In this document: in pieces, positions 57,293 to 64,000 of the stretch | Layout: every line of letters begins with the position of its first letter | Position numbering within the stretch: the first letter of the stretch is position 1 | DNA from: Euonymus europaeus | Taxonomy: Eukaryota; Streptophyta; Magnoliopsida; Celastrales; Celastraceae | Assembly (NCBI GenBank): GCA_963580455.1 | Contig: OY756966.1 | Coordinates: 19,347,001 to 19,411,000, forward strand | Direction: 5' to 3' | Length of the DNA: 64,000 nucleotides | Position numbers and translations under genes: made by a program | The notes under the pieces: model-generated | Told to the model about the DNA's origin: nothing | Database searches by the model: none | The model's input: the letters and a program-made list of their open reading frames with translations, nothing else

Positions 57293-59412
57293 TGTGAAAT
57301 CCCGACCCAAAAATTTAGTTTTGAGTCGAATTACGGATGATCCGTGAAGTACAGAATCATGGAAAAATAGTTTTGAGCTTGGTTCGGTAAATGGGTCATA
57401 ACTTTTAGTATACATGTCCGTTTCGGGCCCATAATATATCAAATCGAAGCTTAGACCGAGCCGAAAAATAAATTTGAGAAAAAACTGGGTTTTGTGAACA
57501 GTAATCCATGCGGACAGATAAATTAGCCGTCCGAACGGATATGCCTAGAGTGAGGGCAGTGGGTTACGAGAACAGTAATCCGTCCGGATGGATAATTAGG
57601 CGTCCGGACGGATATGCCTAGAGTGAGGGCAGTGGGTTACGGTAACAGTAATCCGTCCGGACGGACGCTTAGGGCGTCCGGACGGCTATCAGGAAATCAG
57701 ATATTAAGCCTAGATTTTAGACATTTCAGCTTATAACATCACTTGGAGAACCCGACTAGAGAGAGAAAGAGAGAGAGAAGAAGATAGAGAAGGAGCTTTT
57801 GGTTAGATTTTGGCTTGGAGATTGTACATTGGTGATCATTGAAGCTAAGCAAGGAAGATTCAAGCTTGATTTGGGTGATTTGGTAAGTTTTTCTTAGTTT
57901 TTGGAAATTCTAGGTTTTTCTAGATTTGCTAGATTATTGAAGAGTTGAGTTCTATGCTTTAGATATGTTGTTTATAGGTTGATTTGGAACATATATGTAG
58001 GTTGATTTCGTAGTTGATGTTGAGTTGAGCTAAGTGGAGTTTTGGAGGATTTTAGAAGGAATTCTAGAGAGAGAAAGTAAGTTTCTCTTGATTGTTTGAT
58101 TAATTCATTATTGATATGATATATTGAGATGTTTGGATGATTAAATGAGTACGACATTGTGTAAATTGGTTAGGTTTGGTGAAACGGGGTTTAAACCCTA
58201 ATTGTGGGATTTTTGGGGAATCGCTCAACACGAGGTAGGGGATTTCCAACCATTCTTTCTATCGTTCATTCTCAATATTTTAAAGAGCATTTTGATTCCT
58301 TATTGGTCGTTTTATTTGTGTTTCCGCCTTAATTGCTTCTAAGGGGAAACGAACCTTGCTTGTGGAATATTGTTAATTCTTGATGTTGCATGACCCGATT
58401 GTAAGTGTTCCATCACCTATGGGCACGATGTGATATCCGTTCATGCATCATGGTAGTTATGTATATATATATATATGTAGGATGTTCATATATATATATA
58501 TATCTTTTCGGCATGTCATGGCATAAGTGCATTAGAGTTGCATTGGGGACCAGGTATGGACTCGGGGCTCCTTAGGATTCTTGAAAGCTACTTGGAGGGA
58601 TGACGAGGTGATGAGAGTTACCACCAAGTCATGTGAACTCCATGTAGGATAACGCACTAGTGGTATGGTTAATGAGGGACCTTTCCTGGAATGGTGCAGG
58701 CGTGATAGGTTCACGCAACCGGGTAATTCAAGAGCGTTTGATGTTGGGGAGCTTGCTCCTATTCAATATTAAATGGATAGCGACCATGATATTGATGAGT
58801 TGATGTGGTGAGCTTGCTCACGTTCGATATTACATGGGACGAACCATGGTATCGATGAGGTTTGCTCATTGAGGGGATTGCCCAGATTGATGTTTTATGT
58901 GATTGTTGAGTATACGTGCATGTAGTAGATTTCATATTATTGCATAACCTATTGTTGGGATTCGGCCTTTAAATGTTTTATACTCTTAACCCTACTGAGC
59001 TTCTTGCTCACTCTCTACTTTCTATTCCTTCCCACAGGAGATACTGGTGCAGGTACCAGTGGAGTGGATCAGTGAAGGCGGGATATGACATGGATGGCCC
59101 TGGGTAGGATGTTGGTGTTAGAGATGTACTCTAGCACGTATTTTGTTTACGATGTATTGATGTTTGTTCATAATATTGTTATAACCGATTGACACGAGAG
59201 GGTGTATGCAGGATTGCATGTGTTTGAGGCCTGAGGCCTAGCTAGGTTGCTAGTGTGATGGATTGAATTTACGCTGCGTGTTTCTGATGCAGGCGGGGAC
59301 TCTCCGATATACGGGGAGATGCCGCCGGATTTCTGGTCTGCCGGATGATCGCACTAGTGGCCTAGGACGGTGTCGGAGGGCACCCGTGGCGTGCCCGAAT
59401 CGGGGCGTCACA
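57293..59412 (+). mobile_element. solo LTR (2.12 kb) with TTGTG target duplication
   Basis: It runs TGTGAAATCCCGACCC...GGGGCGTCACA and is flanked by TTGTG at 57288-57292 and 59413-59417. Same family as the LTRs at 18945-20974 and 1-1737. A ~73-bp tandem repeat (57497-57690, about 2.6 units) carries CCGTCCGGACGG palindromes at the position where the other copies have CCTAGG-type palindromes. Confidence 0.92.
57497..57690 (+). repeat. 73-bp tandem repeat with CCGTCCGGACGG palindromes
   Basis: AACAGTAATCC recurs at 57497, 57571 and 57644. Each unit includes CGTCCGGACGG or a variant, and 'tgcctagagtgagggcagtg' occurs in the first two. Confidence 0.85.
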
Positions 59413-59619
59413 TTGTGAGTTATTATAAATGTAGTTCATAAGTATTGTTTCAAAATAGTTATATGCATTTTCGTTGATGAAAATAGAAGTTTTGGTTGGG
59501 ATGTATAATTAAGTACATATATTTCTCGTTGATATTTTCTTGAAGTGTATAGAATCAACATAACAAAGCAACAAAAAAGTTCAAATATTTTTTCACGAAG
59601 TGTACATAAGCATAGCTAA

Positions 59620-60863
59620 CTACCCATCATCCCATTCTTCCATGTCTCCACTATAAATGGTTATTAGTGGAGTCGCCTTATCATGGATCAAGGAACTGAC
59701 CCTAAGTCCTAGCTCACTGGACTTCAAATCATAATTTTTTTTAAGGATTCGTCATCAGGTTCTGTCTTGTTCAAACTTTTGGTCTTATTCTTCAATTGTT
59801 TATGTTTATTCACCCTCTTGAAGAAAACTCCAATATCAACATCTAAATTAGATGTGTACTCCATATTATCCTCCGCCTCAGTATGAATCATCTTAATCAC
59901 TTGCGCCTGAGTAAAAAAGAAGACATCATATGAATTTTTGCAATTGTCAACCAAAATTATATATATATAAACTAAAAATGCTATACTATAAACGTAAACA
60001 TATAAATATATATAATATCAACATTAAATAACATTACTATAAATGAAAAAATTACATTATCAACGATTTTTTTACCTCCGCGCCTTCAAGTAATTCGATT
60101 ACCGTCTTTGATTTGGGTGCTTTGGTTGAAGTCCACTTTAAAATTCTTGGAAGCATTGTCACATCAACACATTTCGCTAAATTTTCACCAATAAAAGGAA
60201 CAACCTCGTATGCCCATCTATGGGAAGCTAGAGAAAATCCTTGTAGATTATACCACTCAAACTCTAGTTTTGTTTGCTTGAACTTCTCAGCGCCTCCAAC
60301 AAGTGCATTTGTGAGCCGCTCCACTGTCTTCTTGTACGACAAAGTACCTCATGGATACTTGTTGAATGACTCAAAATGCTCGACAAGCCTCAGAAAATCA
60401 ACATCAATGAGAAGTTTAGAAGCTCTACCTGACAGCACAGTCTCAAGAAAGTACGCTAGTGCTAGTTTTATCACATCGTCTTGGTCGTAGCATTTCATGA
60501 ATTTTTTTTGTAACTCCACACAAGATATAGATTATCTTCCTCCAAAATATTTTCCCTGCAACCCAACTTTAGGTTGGCCATCATCCTGTTTCTCTATCAT
60601 TGATAAAAATGTAAACATCTCTGAAATCGCGTCACACTTTAGCCCTGGCGCAATAGTAGTTGGTGAACAATCTGCGCACCTCATTTTATATTTTTCAAAT
60701 GGATAAACCATCCAAAACATGATGCCTTAAAAATTGTAAGTTGATCATCGTTCAACTTACTTTTAATGTCGCTAAGGGTTTCAAAAACCCTTGCGAACGA
60801 CAATACCTTGCCATCGAATCTCTGATTTGGAGGAATTTTGTACTCCATTTCATATGAACTCAT
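59620..60863 (-). pseudogene. DUF1985-type ORF carried by MULE 3
   Basis: On the minus strand: RVFETLSDIKSKLNDDQLTI, FKASCFGWF; a region with CADCSPTTIAPGLKCDAISE; then YGTLSYKKTVERLTNALVGG-like, FEWYNLQGFSLASHRWAYEV, MLPRILKWTSTKAPKSK. This matches the DUF1985 domain that precedes the ULP-like cysteine protease domain in ULP-carrying plant MULE genes. It continues to a Lys-rich segment (HKQLKNKTKSLNKTEPDDES) and a short C-terminal tail ending MEEWDDG. No protease domain follows. Frame breaks and a probable intron (59955-60050) are present. Role unknown. Confidence 0.6.
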
Positions 60864-60899
60864 GAGGTTATAAATGCCAAAAATAAAGTTATGAACATA

Positions 60900-61690
60900 A
60901 GTAACAAATTGAGAAATATAAATAAGTTATGTACCAGCATAAAAATATGCGTTACCAACCTAAATACATATGACACCTTTGAGTTATAAACATAAATAAA
61001 TAAATTTATAAACCTAAAATTAATACAGTTATCAACGAGAAATTTTCTTTATATATTACATAAATACATGTATACACATGGAAATTAATATAGTTATCAA
61101 CGAAAACCAATATTTATCGACCTACAAAAATAATTTTCTAAACAGAAAATTAATACGGTTATCAACGGAAACCATGACTTATCATCCTAAATAAATAAAT
61201 TTATCAACCTAAAATTATTACTGTTATTAATGAAAAATATGAGTTACCAACGAAAATATGTTTATTTGTATACCCGAAAATAATACATTAATCCAACAAA
61301 AAGTTACAAACTTTCACTCATAAAGCATGTTATCTTTCACCAGTAGGAACCTTTAATAATAAAAACATCTAACGCTCATGGTTTAAACAACATAGTGAGA
61401 AATCCTAAAACGCACATACATGTTGCATGCAATAATGAACATGTTTCACAACCCTCATCGAAAACTGCCGATTTTCCAAATCAAATGTAACAGATAACCC
61501 ACAACAAAAGGCAATAACTTACGAAAAATGAGCAACAACAACGTAACATGCAGAAGAGAAATAAACTAGATGAAACTAACGTTGCTTTCCTGTCTCCTTT
61601 GTTGGTCGTGAAGCAAATATACATACCGAAAAATCGTCAAAATAAAATAACCAGAGACAGTTACTGTTCATATTTGCATGTTTTTTAATG
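60900..61690. repeat. right subterminal region of MULE 3
   Basis: AT-rich, with repeated 'aattaatac-gttatcaacga-aa' units near 61015, 61085, 61148 and 61205, inverse of the left-end TTTTCGTTGATAA motifs. No gene seen. Confidence 0.6.
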
Positions 61691-61843
61691 TATAAAGGCA
61701 GCGCGGTCTTTTCCATTGAGAAAAGGGTCATAATATACATTTTATGAGATGAGGGGTTAGATTTTGAAAAATTATATAAATGAGGGTCATTTTTTGAAAA
61801 AATCCAAATATTTTTTGCCTCACTAGAGTTTCATTGGAGTAAG

Positions 61844-62240
61844 TGTAACAGTACATCCAGCCCAAAGTCACCAATGCAGGTTATACAATTAATGGGTCCA
61901 GAGACAAAAAGAATTAAAAGCCCAACACTTTTCTAAGGAAGTGATTACTGGTAGTTATTCAATCTCCTAGTATAAATAGAGTTTACCAGGCAATGTCTTC
62001 TTTCTAGCTTAGAAGTAGTTCGGAGGAAGAAATATTTTTGTATCAAACAATCTATTTGTTTAAAATAAGTCATATTTTTTGCAATATCGTTTGTTTTCAT
62101 CTACTCTTTCTTTACCTTGCTTTCTAGTTTAAAGTAGTGTTAATCGTAGCATTTAGCGTTACATTTTTATTCTCAAAGTCTTATTAACTAAAGCACAGTT
62201 TGAATCCACAAATCCTTTTGATCATATTCTTTATCAATTG
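61844..62240 (+). mobile_element. 5' LTR of a plus-strand gypsy element (end uncertain)
   Basis: Starts TGTAACAGTACATCCAGCCC. A TATA-like AGTATAAATAGAG lies at 61969, followed by a leader-like region with 'ttaaagtagtgtt'. The 3' boundary and primer binding site could not be fixed. A gypsy gag follows in the same orientation. Confidence 0.5.
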
Positions 62241-64000
62241 ATATGTGTCAAGTATCTGAAGATCTCATTAACGGTATATTTCATCCGTTGTGTTGAATAA
62301 AATTCTATAACGAACGAATTAGAGACCATAGTGGAAAGCCAAAATGTCAAAGCAAAATACAATAAGGACTTCCATGCATATGGCAAAGGCAACGCCATTA
62401 TGGAGATGGAGCCAATGAAGGGGCCGTAAACGAGGAATGTCAATCCTCTAATTTTGATGACAACCCTCATTCTGGGTTGTTCCAATAACTCAACAAGGCT
62501 TTCTTCGATATCAAAGAGGCTGTTAGACTTATTTTCAATACCATGAAGGTATTATCAAACGGTGCTCGGATCAGAAAAAATATGACACAGTTCATGTAAT
62601 TGAAAGCCAAAAATAGACCGTTGAACAAGTGTGTTGACTAGTAAACTGGTAGGTACATTGATCAAAAAAAGATCTCATGTCAAAGTTGATCGTGTTATCA
62701 ATGATATGAATCATGTGTTAGGAAAAGTAGCCACACCAGTGGCTAACCAAACAGCCAAGGAAGTTCGTATACACTTTGAACCTATTATTGATAAGCACAA
62801 CTTGTAAAATCAACAATAGGTACATTATCTTAGGCATCTAATGATCCCATTGAGACAAAGTAGGTTCTGGATAGATTGCAATTTCAGGAATGGAGAGCTG
62901 GGATGTCGAGAAAAAAATAATTGACCATTACATTATCCACTAGTTAGCTCGTATGATGACCATCAAATAGTAAAGCTCCCATCGAGCGCCCTAATGAGGA
63001 ATTTAGGACATGTCTCACTAGGAAAAATCCAACCACACAATCCATTAGTTATGGAAAAACATGGAGTGGATTCAATAACCCAAAATATTGGTCGTATTAA
63101 CCCACCAAGTCCATACAGTTCGAATATAAAAGGAAGATAGTTCAACCAAAATCATTTCCCAAATTAGAATTACCCTAAATAAATGAAACAAACTTCCTGA
63201 ACTAGACCTCATATTAATTACACTAGGGGTATGTACCAGCCCATGGGGGTAATTAAAACCCTCTAAATATGTCTAGCGGTCCTTTCCCACCACCAACTAA
63301 CCAAATGACACCCGAAGGCATCATTGGCTTGATCGGGCAAATGTTTGGCCCCATAATCAATAGAATAGATAGGCCCTTATTTAAAAAATCATATCTTGAA
63401 CAAATCGATTGAGAACACCCATATCCAGGGGGATTTAAAATGCCACATTTTGCATTATTTTCTAGAGAAGGTTCGCTGTCAGCTTTGGAGATTCACATGT
63501 CAGTGCAGGGAATACAATGTTGATAGCTTCTTAAAATTTAGATTGTTTCATAGTTCTTTTACTGCATCTGCATTTACTTTCTATATTAATTTTGCTTGCA
63601 AATTCTATTTTTTCCTGGGATGATATGCAAAAATAGTTCCAGGCCCATATTTCAAAAATTGACCCAGGTATATCAATTGCCAATTTGGCTCGATTGAGCC
63701 AAAGGGCCAAGAAATGCTGAGCAGTTTATCGCTCGATTAAAAAAAGCCAAGATAAGATGTAAGAATCACCTTTCTGAAGTTGAGTTTGTGAAATTGAAAA
63801 AAGATAGTTTAGATTTCGAACTTACGACGAAATTTGAGGGATGGTTTTTAACGATCTATTCGAGTTGTCAGAAAGGGTTTCCCAATATAAGATTATAATT
63901 CAGGAGAAAGCCCAAAGGAATCTTTATACTTATGGCACTTATTGCCAAGAATTAAATGACTGAGGTTGACTTGGGTGAATATGTCAAAGGACAATCCATC
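62241..64000 (+). pseudogene. gypsy gag region, running off the window
   Basis: The first kilobase reads as a broken leader/gag N-terminus (VKVDRVINDMNHVLGKVATP, TAKEVRIHFEPIIDKH). From about 63271 gag is clear: MSSGPFPPPTNQMTPEGIIG, HPYPGGFKMPHFALFSREGS, CREYNVDSFLKFRLFHSSFT, then IARLKKAKIRCKNHLSEVEF, VKLKKDSLDFEL, LFELSERVSQYKIIIQEKAQ, TYGTYCQELND, VDLGEYVKGQSI. At least three frameshifts and several stops are present. Gag makes the particle shell; protease and pol would lie beyond 64000. Confidence 0.75.

Larger units (their letters stand above)
55680..61805. mobile_element. Mutator-like element 3 with 9-bp target duplication
   Basis: The left 55680-55789 and the reverse complement of 61697-61805 are clear inverted repeats (shared AAAATGACCC, AATCTAACCC, CATAAAATGTATATT, GGAAAAGACCGCG). 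AAATATTTT flanks the element at 55671-55679 and 61806-61814. Five ~46-bp repeats with TTTTTCGTTGA cores follow the left end, and TTATCAACGAAAA motifs precede the right end (61020-61260). The interior has a MuDR-type transposase start and a minus-strand DUF1985 ORF, and is split by a 2.1-kb solo LTR. Confidence 0.88.

Noticed and set aside
61844..64000. Possible endogenous pararetrovirus
   Set aside because: The leader and TATA region looked possible, but the downstream protein is a clear gypsy gag with no movement-protein or coat-like motifs.

Overview
This is nuclear DNA of a flowering plant, probably a eudicot. The evidence is plant-specific transposon lineages (Ty1/copia Tork and Ale, Ty3/gypsy Tekay-like and TAT-like, CACTA, Mutator-like elements, LINEs), GT-AG introns, and remnants of plant gene families: an F-box/FBD gene, a LOB-domain gene, SWEETIE/HEATR5, and a CHY1-like hydrolase. 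There are no operons and no tRNA or rRNA genes that I could see. Nearly everything is mobile-element sequence, deeply nested; only one small host gene (a LOB-domain protein near 33.1-33.5 kb) has an intact reading frame.

Layout. 1-5.2 kb: minus-strand gypsy element with a ~2 kb LTR and an almost non-coding interior. 5.2-8.56 kb: 3' end of a TAT-like gypsy element (three palindromes, an antisense intron-containing ORF, PPT, 3' LTR) that landed inside an F-box/FBD gene whose remainder runs to 9.67 kb. 10.6-15.9 kb: minus-strand Tork-type copia sequence with one LTR sandwiched between two incomplete internal regions. 16.2-17.65 kb: plus-strand copia 3' end. 17.66-24.6 kb: a CACTA transposon (TNP2-like and TNPA-like genes, minus strand) split by a 2.03 kb solo LTR with an ACGTC duplication. 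A diverged terminal inverted repeat at 15.88 and 25.08 kb brackets this block. 25.3-26.7 kb: LINE 3' end.

26.67-31.27 kb: a Mutator-like element that carries a captured, intron-containing piece of a CHY1-like (3-hydroxyisobutyryl-CoA hydrolase) gene plus a degenerate minus-strand ORF of the type found in ULP-carrying MULEs. 31.3-33.6 kb: leader and LOB-domain gene. 34.2-35.9 kb: SWEETIE pseudogene. 36.6-38.2 kb: minus-strand LINE. 38.2-39.5 kb: a second copy of the LINE-tail/MULE-end segment, which starts a second MULE (to 48.04 kb). That MULE is split by a complete 7.04 kb non-coding LTR retrotransposon with a GAGGG duplication. 50.0-53.76 kb: Ale-type copia, ending in a CT microsatellite. 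54.5-55.2 kb: TRIM-like element. 55.68-61.81 kb: a third MULE (MuDR-type transposase plus DUF1985 ORF, 9-bp duplication), itself split by a second solo LTR. 61.84-64 kb: start of another gypsy element, with gag running off the window.

The genes do not form one working pathway. The interest is in how elements captured, split and duplicated each other. Most notable are the CHY1 capture with a breakpoint visible against a sister copy, the palindrome cassettes that differ between LTR copies of one family, and the complete but ORF-less LTR element.
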